Assembly: GCA_900555735.1 (NCBI GenBank)
Contig: USMI01000064.1
Coordinates: 1 to 9,560 of the forward strand
Length of the DNA stretch: 9,560 nucleotides
Direction of reading: 5' to 3'
Source of the DNA: an uncultured Eubacteriales bacterium
Lineage (GTDB): Bacteria > Bacillota > Clostridia > Oscillospirales > Oscillospiraceae
Part shown: piece by piece, positions 1-5,867 of the stretch
How positions within the stretch are numbered: the first letter of the stretch is position 1
How the letters are laid out: each line of letters starts with the position of its first letter
The notes under the pieces: generated by a model
Databases searched by the model: none
What the model was told of the DNA's origin: nothing
Seen by the model: the letters and a program-made list of their open reading frames with translations, nothing else
Position numbers and translations under genes: made by a program

Positions 1-331
1 GCAGCAGGTTGGCCGCCAGCGCCAGCGCCAGCGCGTGGGTGCCGCAGGTGATCTGGGGCCGCACCAGCGCCGCCTCGGTGCCGAAGATACGGGCATAAAT
101 ACGCTCCAGATTGTCCCGGCCGTCATCGTCGTAGCCGTAGCCGGTGGAGGGGTTGAAGTGCATGGCGGCCAGACGGTTCTCCTGCATGGCCTGTATCACC
201 TTGGCCTGATTGTGCTCGGCCACGGCGTCGATGTGGGCGAACTGGGGCGCGATCTCCGTCAGCACTGCGGCACCGAAATCCAGTACCTTCTGGGAAACGC
301 CCATCTGGGCGTACAGTTCATTGGTGGTCAT
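1..331 (-). CDS. Methionine gamma-lyase / aluminium-resistance family PLP enzyme, 5' part (cut by left edge)
   Basis: Only the first 110 residues are in the window. They match the N-terminus of the PLP-dependent family annotated as aluminium resistance protein or methionine gamma-lyase (B. subtilis YnbB type, Cys/Met metabolism fold). Family marks are the STGYGYDDDGRDNLE segment at residues 62-76 and RPQITCGTHA at 91-100. The GTHA part belongs to the loop that holds the PLP phosphate; the catalytic lysine lies beyond the edge. The ATG at 331 has TAAGGAG seven bases upstream, and this site overlaps the stop codon of the preceding gene, so the two are probably co-transcribed and partly coupled. 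The enzyme is cytoplasmic. The family is inferred to cleave or form C-S bonds, but the true substrate of this subgroup is unsettled. The residue before GTHA is Cys; Ser is what I would expect from memory of the family. Confidence 0.85.
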   Translation of the reverse strand, partial: MTTNELYAQMGVSQKVLDFGAAVLTEIAPQFAHIDAVAEHNQAKVIQAMQENRLAAMHFNPSTGYGYDDDGRDNLERIYARIFGTEAALVRPQITCGTHALALALAANLL

Positions 332-342
332 ATGTGTTCTCC

Positions 343-1095
343 TTACTGGCGTTCTTCCGGAAAGGTGACGCCGTTCCATTTCATCAGCACCCGGATGGGA
401 TAGTCCCGATCCAGATAGTTGCGGCTGAACCAATCATAGGTGGCTTGGGGCAGGTGTACCAGCTCCGGCGCGTCGCAGCGGAAGCGGTCAAAGGTGGTTT
501 GGTCGCCGCTGAGCAGCGCCGCCGCCAGCTCCAGCTTCCCCTCGTTCATCAGCCGCTCCAGACAGCTGTCCATGATGACGGCACAGGAGCGCTCCTCGTC
601 ATCGGCATAGTCCTTCCGGTGGCCCAGCCAGTAGAGGAATTCCTCCGGGTCAAGATCCATGCGGGTGGTGATCTGGCTCAGCTTATAGAACGCCTTCCAA
701 TCCCGGCGCTTCAGCACGTCGATCAGGTACTGCACCAGTCCGTCGTCCATGGCCACGCAGTCCAGAAACACCTCGAAGGCGTGCTTGCCTGCGTCGGGGT
801 CAGGCTCATCGGACGCTTCCGGCTGAGGGGGTTTCTCCTGCTGGGCGCTTTTCAGAAACGCCTGAAAGCCCGCCATGCCGTTGTCTCCGCTGAACAGCTC
901 CTCCGGCAGCGTCTCGCCGTCCTGTGCGGCGCAGGCCCGGACGAAGTCCGCTGCGCCCATGGCGGCCAGCTGCTCCGTGATCTGGCGAGCGCGGCCCTCC
1001 TCGTCCTTCGCCGTCAGGGTGATGCCCGCCGGCGCGGGGCGCTTTCCCTCCAGCAGTTCGGTCATATACCGCAGATAGTAATCAAAAAGCTCCAT
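343..1095 (-). CDS. Hypothetical acidic cytoplasmic protein, 250 aa
   Basis: I do not recognise this protein. It is soluble, with no signal peptide or membrane segment. It appears to have two helical parts joined by a Pro/Glu/Asp-rich linker (roughly residues 83-102, containing KPPQPEASDEPDPDAG). The C-terminal part is rich in Trp, Tyr and Phe (FLYWLGHRKDYADDEE, YDWFSRNYLDRDYPIRVLMKW). The ATG at 1095 is preferred over an ATG seven codons upstream because AAGGAG (1102-1107) sits six bases before it, while the upstream ATG has no binding site. It is the first gene of a leftward pair: its TAA stop overlaps the ribosome binding site of the PLP-enzyme gene. The context suggests co-expression with that enzyme, but no function can be assigned from sequence alone. 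Confidence 0.75.
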   Translation of the reverse strand: MELFDYYLRYMTELLEGKRPAPAGITLTAKDEEGRARQITEQLAAMGAADFVRACAAQDGETLPEELFSGDNGMAGFQAFLKSAQQEKPPQPEASDEPDPDAGKHAFEVFLDCVAMDDGLVQYLIDVLKRRDWKAFYKLSQITTRMDLDPEEFLYWLGHRKDYADDEERSCAVIMDSCLERLMNEGKLELAAALLSGDQTTFDRFRCDAPELVHLPQATYDWFSRNYLDRDYPIRVLMKWNGVTFPEERQ

Positions 1096-1129
1096 AAAAG
1101 GCTCCTTCTTGCACATATTTCAACCAAAA

Positions 1130-1158
1130 ATTTTATCACACAGCGGTTGTAATTGCAA
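1130..1158 (-). promoter_or_regulatory. Sigma-A-type promoter for the leftward hypothetical/PLP-enzyme pair
   Basis: On the minus strand TTGCAA (1158-1153) and TAAAAT (1135-1130) are separated by 17 bases, with TG one base before the -10 (TGATAAAAT). Transcription would start about 30 bases upstream of the ATG at 1095. The -35 directly abuts the -35 of the opposite promoter. Confidence 0.65.
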
Positions 1159-1175
1159 GGAAATTCCGGTAAAAT
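1147..1175 (+). promoter_or_regulatory. Sigma-A-type promoter for the GIY-YIG gene
   Basis: TTGTAA (1147-1152) and TAAAAT (1170-1175) are 17 bases apart. The predicted start lies about 17 bases upstream of the ATG at 1199, leaving a very short leader that holds only the ribosome binding site (AAGGGGA, about 1184-1190). It is back-to-back with the leftward promoter. Confidence 0.6.
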
Positions 1176-1198
1176 AGGGCGAAAAGGGGAGATGGCAG

Positions 1199-1501
1199 AT
1201 GTATTTTGTATATATGCTCCTATGCCGGGGCGGCGTGTATTATACGGGGCTGGCGGCGGATGTGGAAAAGCGGTACCGGCAGCATCTGTCGGGCAAGGGC
1301 GCGAAATTTACCCGCTCCTATCCGCCGGAGGCCATCGCGGCGGTGTGGCGCTGCGGCGATAAGTCTACGGCGGCCAAGGTGGAATATGCCATCAAGAAGT
1401 ATCTGACCCATCAGCAGAAGCAGCAGCTTGCCGCCGCGCCGGAGACGCTGGCGGCGCTGCTGCCGGAGACAGCGGCGTGGGATGTGGCGGCAGACAGGTG
1501 A
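1199..1501 (+). CDS. GIY-YIG nuclease family protein (UPF0213/YhbQ-like), 100 aa
   Basis: This is a stand-alone GIY-YIG domain filling nearly the whole protein. The two beta-strand motifs are VYM (residues 4-6) and YYTG (14-17). They are followed by the conserved Arg25, His29 (YRQH), the GKGAKFTR segment (33-39) and a Glu62 in the helix VEYAIKKY that would be the metal-binding catalytic Glu. Length and order match the small UPF0213 proteins found singly in many bacteria, which resemble the UvrC N-terminal nuclease and lack partner domains. A role in DNA repair or processing is inferred from the fold; the natural substrate is unknown. The start at 1199 has a good upstream AAGGGGA. An ATG at 1192 is in another frame. 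Its TGA stop lies inside the terminator hairpin. Confidence 0.88.
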   Translation: MYFVYMLLCRGGVYYTGLAADVEKRYRQHLSGKGAKFTRSYPPEAIAAVWRCGDKSTAAKVEYAIKKYLTHQQKQQLAAAPETLAALLPETAAWDVAADR

Positions 1502-1542
1502 TAAAAAGAGTGCGTTCCAAAGGAACGCACTCTTTTTATCAC
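1498..1542. terminator. Bidirectional rho-independent terminator, 21-bp perfect stem
   Basis: Perfect inverted repeat with arms 1498-1518 and 1522-1542 and an AAA loop. The outer arm is A-rich on the left and T-rich on the right, so each strand yields a GC-containing stem (GAGTGCGTTCC/GGAACGCACTC) followed by a T-run. It sits between the convergent GIY-YIG and G5/3D genes, contains the GIY-YIG stop codon and ends five bases from the G5/3D stop. Confidence 0.93.
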
Positions 1543-1546
1543 GCTT

Positions 1547-2833
1547 TCAGTCCAGCAGCCAGACGGTCACGTTGCGGCGGCCCCACGACACGCAGTCCGC
1601 GTAGCTGGGGAACCAAACGTCAATCACGTTGCCCTTCATGCCACCGGTGTCCTCTACCTGTCCCATGCCATAGGACTGGATGAACATTCGGGAGTGGTAG
1701 GGAAAGGTCTTGGGATCGGCGGCAATGATGCCCAGTCCCACCGCGTGGCCGGTGGCGGTGGTCCATGCCGCGCCCTTCTCGCCGCCACTGTAATAGGCGG
1801 TGGAGTTGCAGACGAGCTTGTCATAATAGGTCATGCTGTAACCGGACTTGAACACCAGATAGCCGCCGGAGCGTCCACCGCCGTAGGGTACGTCACGCTC
1901 AATACGGTCGTCCTGCTCTACTTCCTTTACCAGACGGCCATAGACGATGATCTGTGCCTGAGCGGTACTGTCGCTGCGGTCCACCAGCACGGTATTGACC
2001 ATCTCGCCGCTGCGGTATACGTCGTCATAGGTGTCGGTGGTGGTGCCGGGGGTGCCCTCCTGCAATATCACATGCTCGCCGTAGGGCAGCAGGTGGTCAT
2101 ACAGCACCTTGGTCTTGTAGGTGTCCACTGTGGTCTCGCGGCGGCGGCAGCGCAGCTCGTCGCTGATGTGGATCAGGGTCTTGAGACCGGTGTTGTTGAC
2201 GCCGATCATCTCGTCCTTGCCCACATGAATGTCATAGCGCTCCAGCAGGTTCTGCACCGTTTCGGTATAGGACTCCACCGACAGCAGCTCGTCCCCGTGG
2301 CGGATCAGCACATCCTGTCCGGCGGACAGAATGATCTGGGCATCGCCTCCGGTGTCCTCCATGACACGCAGCGTGTCGCTCTCATAGGTGAAATCGGGAT
2401 AGCCGTCCACCACCTCGGTGATCTCGTCGGTGACCACCAGATAGGTGTACGTTTCGCGGGTGGTGTCCGACAGACACCACGGCAGGGAGATCAGCAGGGC
2501 AAAGCCTCCGAATACCAGCCAGCGCAGCCAGACGTTGGCCTTCAGCCTGCCGAAGAAGCGGCGCAGGAACTGGTACTGGGGCAGCTCCCACACAGCCTTT
2601 TTCGTCCGCTGCCACCATGCTCTGGCGGAGCGCACCATGCGGGTGTTGAGAAACCATGCCCACAGCAGACGTCCGATCAGGGCGAATACGTCGCCCAGAC
2701 GCCACCAGAACACCCGAAAGGCCCGCTTCAAGGCCCGTACCTCGTCCATCTCGCCGAAGATGCGGAGATTGTCTCCCATACAGCGCCAGGCGAACTTGAT
2801 GTTGGGCCAAAGTTGTTGCAATCGTTCTTTCAT
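1547..2833 (-). CDS. Membrane-anchored G5 and 3D domain cell-wall protein (YabE-like), 428 aa
   Basis: Domain order, numbered from the ATG at 2833. Residues 1-100 form an unusually long basic, Trp/Phe/Arg-rich N-terminal region. One transmembrane segment follows at about 102-121 (VFGGFALLISLPW). A DUF348-like stretch lies at about 186-228, a G5 domain at about 229-301, and a C-terminal 3D domain at about 343-428. The 3D domain shows its three aspartates (IAADP Asp373, EDTGG Asp395, IDVWF Asp405) and the final WGRRNVTVWLL strand. The 3D fold is a double-psi barrel related to lytic transglycosylase MltA. G5 domains bind peptidoglycan or glycans. The likely role is peptidoglycan cleavage or remodelling outside the membrane, as for YabE and resuscitation-factor-like proteins. 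The frame stays open 34 codons further up, but that upstream start (TTG) coincides with the -35 box, so the ATG with GAGGT just before it is chosen. The spacing is short (four bases). Confidence 0.88.
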   Translation of the reverse strand: MKERLQQLWPNIKFAWRCMGDNLRIFGEMDEVRALKRAFRVFWWRLGDVFALIGRLLWAWFLNTRMVRSARAWWQRTKKAVWELPQYQFLRRFFGRLKANVWLRWLVFGGFALLISLPWCLSDTTRETYTYLVVTDEITEVVDGYPDFTYESDTLRVMEDTGGDAQIILSAGQDVLIRHGDELLSVESYTETVQNLLERYDIHVGKDEMIGVNNTGLKTLIHISDELRCRRRETTVDTYKTKVLYDHLLPYGEHVILQEGTPGTTTDTYDDVYRSGEMVNTVLVDRSDSTAQAQIIVYGRLVKEVEQDDRIERDVPYGGGRSGGYLVFKSGYSMTYYDKLVCNSTAYYSGGEKGAAWTTATGHAVGLGIIAADPKTFPYHSRMFIQSYGMGQVEDTGGMKGNVIDVWFPSYADCVSWGRRNVTVWLLD

Positions 2834-2849
2834 AATACCTCGATGATAT

Positions 2850-2891
2850 CCATTTGGCCGCTGCGGTAAACCGAAAGTGGGGCCGAAATGG
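2850..2891 (-). promoter_or_regulatory. Structured 5' leader of the G5/3D gene
   Basis: Between the transcription start (about 2900) and the ribosome binding site (2837-2841), 2881-2891 can pair with 2850-2859. This gives ten base pairs with one bulged base (CCATTT-C-GGCC with GGCCAAATGG). A small inner hairpin, CGGT-loop-ACCG, lies at 2864-2873. The stem ends eight bases from the ribosome binding site. The leader is only about 65 bases, too short for most known riboswitches. Function is not established. Confidence 0.4.
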
Positions 2892-2906
2892 AAAAATACG
2901 CCACAA

Positions 2907-2935
2907 AGTATAGCAGTTTCGGCAAAATTTGTCAA
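2907..2935 (-). promoter_or_regulatory. Strong sigma-A promoter for the G5/3D gene
   Basis: Minus strand: perfect TTGACA (2935-2930), 17-base spacer, TATACT (2912-2907), and TGC in front of the -10 making it extended. It rules out the longer reading of the downstream gene, whose putative first codon would be the TTG of this -35 box. Confidence 0.88.
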
Positions 2936-2953
2936 GTTTGCCCCACAGGAGCA

Positions 2954-2982
2954 AAAAAGCCGCCTCTTTGAGACGGCTTTTT
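2954..2982. terminator. Rho-independent terminator after the AI-2E family gene
   Basis: Stem GCCG-C-CTC / GAG-A-CGGC (one C-A mismatch) with a TTT loop, flanked by A-run and T-run, so it can act on both strands. On the minus strand it ends with six T residues and would stop leftward transcription from the AI-2E gene just before the G5/3D promoter. Confidence 0.8.
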
Positions 2983-3014
2983 AAGTGAAGAGATAAAAGA
3001 GAAAAGCGAAGAGT

Positions 3015-3044
3015 ATCGGTATGCCGCTTTAGCGGCATACCGAT
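3015..3044. repeat. 14-bp perfect inverted repeat with 2-base loop
   Basis: ATCGGTATGCCGCT (3015-3028) and its exact complement (3031-3044) are separated by TT. It lies ten bases beyond the AI-2E stop codon and upstream of the T-tract terminator at 2954-2982. No T-run follows on either strand, so it is not a classical terminator. It may be an mRNA 3'-end stabilising stem, a helper hairpin or a dispersed REP-like palindrome. Confidence 0.7.
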
Positions 3045-3054
3045 TTCAAGCGTG

Positions 3055-4194
3055 TTATGGGGTGGGAGTGTCATCCTGTACGTCTGCCTTTGCCGCTTCC
3101 CTTTTGCGCATGGCACGGCGTACCTCGTCATAGATCACGGCACAGACGGGCACACCCAGCAGCATACCGGCGATGCCGCCCAGACCGCTGCCTACAATAA
3201 CGGCGAAGAACACCCAGATACCCGGCAGGCCCACGGATTTGCCCACCACATGGGGATAGATCAGGTTGCCCTCGATCTGCTGCAGGACGATCAGGAACAC
3301 CACGAACCAGATGGCCTGCATGAACGACGACGGCAGGATCAGCAGCGCGCCTACGATAGCGCCGATCCACGAGCCCAGAATGGGGATCAGGGCGGTGACG
3401 CCCACCAGCACGGCGATGACCGGCGCGAAGGGCAGGCGGAGGATCAGCATTCCCAGAAAGACCAGCGTACCCAGAATGACGGCTTCGATGGTCTGGCCGG
3501 TGACGAACTGGGAGAAGGTGCGGCTGACCCGGCTGAGGAACGCCAGAAACGGCGTGACCCGCTTTTCCGGAAAAACGGCATACAGCAGCCGCTTGATCTG
3601 GCGGCCCAGCGTCTCCTTCTGGGCCAGAATGTATACGGAGAACACCACGCCCATCAGCAGATTCACCACCGCCGACAGCACCGATGTGGTGACGCTGATG
3701 GTGGTATTCAGCAGGGCCGAGCCGCCCTTGGCCAGCAGGTCGGTGATCTTGGTCAGGAGGTCGTTCTTGCCAAGGTCGATCTCCGGCAGAGTGATGGCGT
3801 ATTGCTCCAGCGTGGCGCGCAGGTCGTCATACCGCACATCCAGCGTTTTGACATAGGCGGAGATGGTATTCACCATATCCACCACCGTGCTGCCCAGCTT
3901 GGGGATCACCACGAAGCATACAGCGAAGATGATGCCTAGCACAATGAGAAAGCTCAGCAGCAGACAGATGGGCCGCCGCAGCTTTTTTACGATGGGCCTG
4001 CTGTTTTCCTTCAGAAACAGCTTGTCCCACAGCCGCTCCAGCGGCGACAGCAGCAGATTCAGCACAAAGGCGAGGATCAGGCCGATGAGGATGGGGGACA
4101 GGATACCCAGAATGGTGTCCAGAATATTCAGCAGCAGGTCGAAGTGGTTCACCAGCCACCACACCAGCGTAACGCCGCAGGCGATCAGCAGCAC
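3055..4194 (-). CDS. AI-2E/PerM family membrane transporter, 379 aa
   Basis: Polytopic protein of the AI-2E transporter (PerM, formerly UPF0118) family. Hydrophobic segments lie at about 1-16, 22-49, 76-97, 165-190, 236-253, 256-288, 292-305 and 325-356. The family hallmark LVGVTALIPILGSWIGAI lies at 263-280, and EGNLIYPHVVGKSVGLP at 308-324. The middle region (about 100-165) is the usual extracellular loop. Some members export autoinducer-2 or act as Na+/H+ antiporters; the substrate here cannot be told. The short polar tail (KREAAKADVQDDTPTP) is cytoplasmic. The 5' end is uncertain. The reading frame is open only up to a TGA at 4231-4233. GTG at 4194 is the sole conventional start and has no ribosome binding site, while the upstream codons still read like a family N-terminus (LELNRKTIRN). 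Length with the GTG is near normal for the family. Confidence 0.85.
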   Translation of the reverse strand: MLLIACGVTLVWWLVNHFDLLLNILDTILGILSPILIGLILAFVLNLLLSPLERLWDKLFLKENSRPIVKKLRRPICLLLSFLIVLGIIFAVCFVVIPKLGSTVVDMVNTISAYVKTLDVRYDDLRATLEQYAITLPEIDLGKNDLLTKITDLLAKGGSALLNTTISVTTSVLSAVVNLLMGVVFSVYILAQKETLGRQIKRLLYAVFPEKRVTPFLAFLSRVSRTFSQFVTGQTIEAVILGTLVFLGMLILRLPFAPVIAVLVGVTALIPILGSWIGAIVGALLILPSSFMQAIWFVVFLIVLQQIEGNLIYPHVVGKSVGLPGIWVFFAVIVGSGLGGIAGMLLGVPVCAVIYDEVRRAMRKREAAKADVQDDTPTP

Positions 4195-4260
4195 ATTGCG
4201 TATGGTTTTTCGGTTCAGTTCCAGAAGGCGTCACTCATTTCGTCATAATATCTGATTTCC

Positions 4261-4269
4261 AGTATACCA
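4261..4269 (-). promoter_or_regulatory. Extended -10 promoter for the AI-2E family gene
   Basis: Minus strand TGGTATACT (4269-4261) is a full extended -10. There is no good -35 at 16-18 bases; TTCACC at 4293-4288 is too far (21). The start would be near 4255, giving a leader of about 60 bases to the GTG. The site lies in the gap after rsmA, where I see no terminator, so read-through from rsmA is also possible. Confidence 0.5.
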
Positions 4270-4311
4270 CGCTTTTTGTTAATATTGGGTGAAGGTTTTG
4301 TAAACGATGGC

Positions 4312-5175
4312 TTATTTTGCCTGCTCCGCCGCGGCCAGTGCGTTGGTCAGGGCAGCGAAGTCCTGAAGCGTCAGCCGTTCGCCCCGGACAGCGGCGGGTA
4401 AGCCGCAGACGGTGACGATCTCCGCCAGCTGCTCCTTGGGCAGCTGATAGCCGGTTTGCAGGGAGTTCACCAGCGTTTTGCGCCGCAGGGCAAAGGCGGC
4501 CTTCACCGTCCGCCACAGGGCGGCCTCGGACACCACCTCCACCGGCGGAGATTTCCGCACGGGGCAGTGGATCACGGCGGAGGTGACCTTGGGGGCCGGC
4601 AGGAAGCAGGAGGGCGGCACGGTGAACAGCAGCTCCGGCGCGGTGTAGTACTGCATCAGCACGGTAAACGCGCCGTACTCCGCCGTTCCGGCCCGGGCGC
4701 AGATGCGCTCCGCCACCTCCTTCTGGATCAGCACCGTGAGACTGTCGAAGCAGCGGCTCTCCACGCACTTGGTCAACACGGGGGTGGTGATGTTATAGGG
4801 CAGATTGGCGCACAGAATGGGCCGCAGCCCGGCAAAATGCTCCCGGATCACCTGGGGAAAGTCCAGCTTCATGGTGTCGCCCTCGATGAGGGTGAAGGTT
4901 TCGGCATTCGCCATGGTCTCCCGCAGCACGGGATAGAGCCGCTCATCCAGCTCCACCGAAACCACCTTACCCGCACGGCGCACCAGCTGTGCCGTCAGCG
5001 GGCCGATGCCGGGGCCGATCTCCAGCACGCCGGTGTGTTCATCCGCGCCGCTGGCGTCGGCAATATCGCGGGGCACCCAGCCCTCAATGAGAAAATTCTG
5101 GCCCATGGCCTTGGAAAAACGGAAGCCGTGGCGCTCCAGAAGCGCCTGTATCTCCCGGCGGTCGCAAAGATCCAT
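4312..5175 (-). CDS. rsmA: 16S rRNA dimethyladenosine transferase RsmA (KsgA), 287 aa
   Basis: This SAM-dependent methyltransferase dimethylates two adjacent adenines (A1518 and A1519 in E. coli numbering) in the 3' terminal helix of 16S rRNA during late 30S assembly. Its loss gives kasugamycin resistance. Visible motifs are KAMGQNFL (22-29), the SAM-binding motif I LEIGPGIGPLT (51-61), the acidic end of the second strand VELD (74-77), EGD (98-100), the catalytic motif NLPYNI (124-129) and FLPAPKVTSAV (191-201). The C-terminal helical domain contains FALRRKTLVNSLQ. Length is typical and complete. The ATG at 5175 has AAGGAG (5184-5189) eight bases upstream. It is leftward, divergent from the LURP-one-related gene. 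Confidence 0.97.
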   Translation of the reverse strand: MDLCDRREIQALLERHGFRFSKAMGQNFLIEGWVPRDIADASGADEHTGVLEIGPGIGPLTAQLVRRAGKVVSVELDERLYPVLRETMANAETFTLIEGDTMKLDFPQVIREHFAGLRPILCANLPYNITTPVLTKCVESRCFDSLTVLIQKEVAERICARAGTAEYGAFTVLMQYYTAPELLFTVPPSCFLPAPKVTSAVIHCPVRKSPPVEVVSEAALWRTVKAAFALRRKTLVNSLQTGYQLPKEQLAEIVTVCGLPAAVRGERLTLQDFAALTNALAAAEQAK

Positions 5176-5204
5176 CGTTGTCGCTCCTTCGGTTTGGTGG
5201 GTCT

Positions 5205-5233
5205 ACTATACCAGAAATCACGGGGCTTGGCAA
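5205..5233 (-). promoter_or_regulatory. Sigma-A promoter for rsmA
   Basis: Minus strand TTGCCA (5233-5228), 17-base spacer, TATAGT (5210-5205), with TGG before the -10 (extended). The predicted start is about 25 bases before the ATG. Its -35 lies 13 bases from the -35 of the opposing promoter. Confidence 0.75.
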
Positions 5234-5246
5234 GGGCAACACCCAC

Positions 5247-5275
5247 TTGCGCATGCTCTCGGATTCTGCTACAAT
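5247..5275 (+). promoter_or_regulatory. Sigma-A promoter for the LURP-one-related gene
   Basis: TTGCGC (5247-5252), 17-base spacer, TACAAT (5270-5275) preceded by TGC (extended -10). The leader is about 20 bases and contains only AAGGAG (5291-5296) seven bases before the ATG at 5304. Confidence 0.7.
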
Positions 5276-5303
5276 GAGGATACCAAAGGAAAGGAGCGAT
5301 CCC

Positions 5304-5789
5304 ATGAAGCTATATTTCAAGCAGCGGATGTTCTCGTGGTTCGACAGCTACGATATCTACTATATGAACGGACCGGAGGAGACCGGCGCCGTGGCCTTTA
5401 CCGTGGAGGGCAAGCTGGCATGGGGCCATTGTCTCCACATCCTTGACCCGCAGGGCCGCCATATCGCCACTGTACAGCAGCAGGTGCTGACCTTTCTGCC
5501 GAAGTTTGATATGTATGTGGGCGATGAATATGTAGGCACCATCCGGAAGGAATTCACCTTCCTGCGGCCTTCCTTCAACCTGGATTACAACGGCTGGCGG
5601 GTGGAGGGCAGCTTTATGGAGTGGGACTACACCATTCTGGACGGCGCGGGCCGACAGGTGGCCGCCGTATCCAAGGAGCTGTTCCACTGGACGGACACCT
5701 ATGTGATCGATGTGGCGGATGAGCGGGACGCCCTGTATGCCCTGATGGTGGTGCTGGCCATCGACGCGGAGAAGTGCTCCCGGAACTGA
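5304..5789 (+). CDS. LURP-one-related / tubby C2-like family protein, 161 aa
   Basis: Small beta-rich protein of the LURP-one-related (LOR, bacterial YxjI) family, which has a tubby-like beta-barrel around a central helix. It shows the family start (MKLYFKQRMFSWFDSYDIY), then repeated two-strand units of the form "hydrophobic core, D/G turn, I/V-A-x-V". Examples are ILDPQGRHIATVQQQ (46-60), VGTIRKEFTF (77-86), VEGSFMEWDYTILDGAGRQVAAVSKE (100-125) and the closing helix near DERDALYALMVVLAIDAEK (139-157). No catalytic residues are known for the family; proposed roles are lipid or ligand binding or scaffolding. It appears single-cistron, with its own promoter and terminator. Assignment rests on pattern and length, not on a search. 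Confidence 0.82.
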   Translation: MKLYFKQRMFSWFDSYDIYYMNGPEETGAVAFTVEGKLAWGHCLHILDPQGRHIATVQQQVLTFLPKFDMYVGDEYVGTIRKEFTFLRPSFNLDYNGWRVEGSFMEWDYTILDGAGRQVAAVSKELFHWTDTYVIDVADERDALYALMVVLAIDAEKCSRN

Positions 5790-5800
5790 ATATTTACGGT

Positions 5801-5834
5801 AAGGCTCCCTTTCACAAGGGAGCCTTGCTTTTTT
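5801..5834 (+). terminator. Rho-independent terminator after the LURP-one-related gene
   Basis: Perfect 11-bp stem AAGGCTCCCTT / AAGGGAGCCTT (5801-5811, 5816-5826) with a TCAC loop, then a run of six T (5829-5834). The T-run ends one base before the -35 of the next promoter, so the two genes are insulated in very little space. Confidence 0.92.
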
Positions 5835-5835
5835 C

Positions 5836-5864
5836 TTGACAACGGCGGGTGACTGTGCTACAAT
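5836..5864 (+). promoter_or_regulatory. Strong sigma-A promoter of the AbrB-ABC operon
   Basis: Perfect TTGACA (5836-5841), 17-base spacer, TACAAT (5859-5864), with TGC before the -10 (extended). The predicted start is near 5871, giving a leader of about 38 bases. The strength of the boxes suggests the operon is held off by a repressor. Confidence 0.88.
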
Positions 5865-5867
5865 GTG

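Noticed and set aside
12..40. Short tandem GCGCTG-like repeat inside the PLP-enzyme gene
   Set aside because: It encodes an in-frame Ala-Leu run within a conserved helix and is explained by codon preference; only about three units.
1199..1501. GIY-YIG protein as a homing endonuclease or mobile-element remnant
   Set aside because: It is a compact UPF0213-type domain without DNA-recognition extension, with its own promoter and terminator, and no intron or repeat boundaries are visible.
1694..2869. 391-aa plus-strand open frame opposite the G5/3D gene
   Set aside because: It is antisense to a gene with clear domains, promoter and terminator. It lacks a ribosome binding site and has low-complexity Ala/Gly/His/Gln composition typical of a GC-rich shadow frame.
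2834..2906. c-di-AMP (ydaO) or other riboswitch before the wall-hydrolase-like gene
   Set aside because: The transcribed leader is only about 65 bases and lacks the long multi-stem architecture of that class.
4235..4768. 177-aa minus-strand open frame overlapping the 3' half of rsmA
   Set aside because: It is an alternative frame of rsmA with Gly/Ala/Arg-rich composition and no start signal; only its last codons outside rsmA are of interest, for the mini-ORF noted at 4246.
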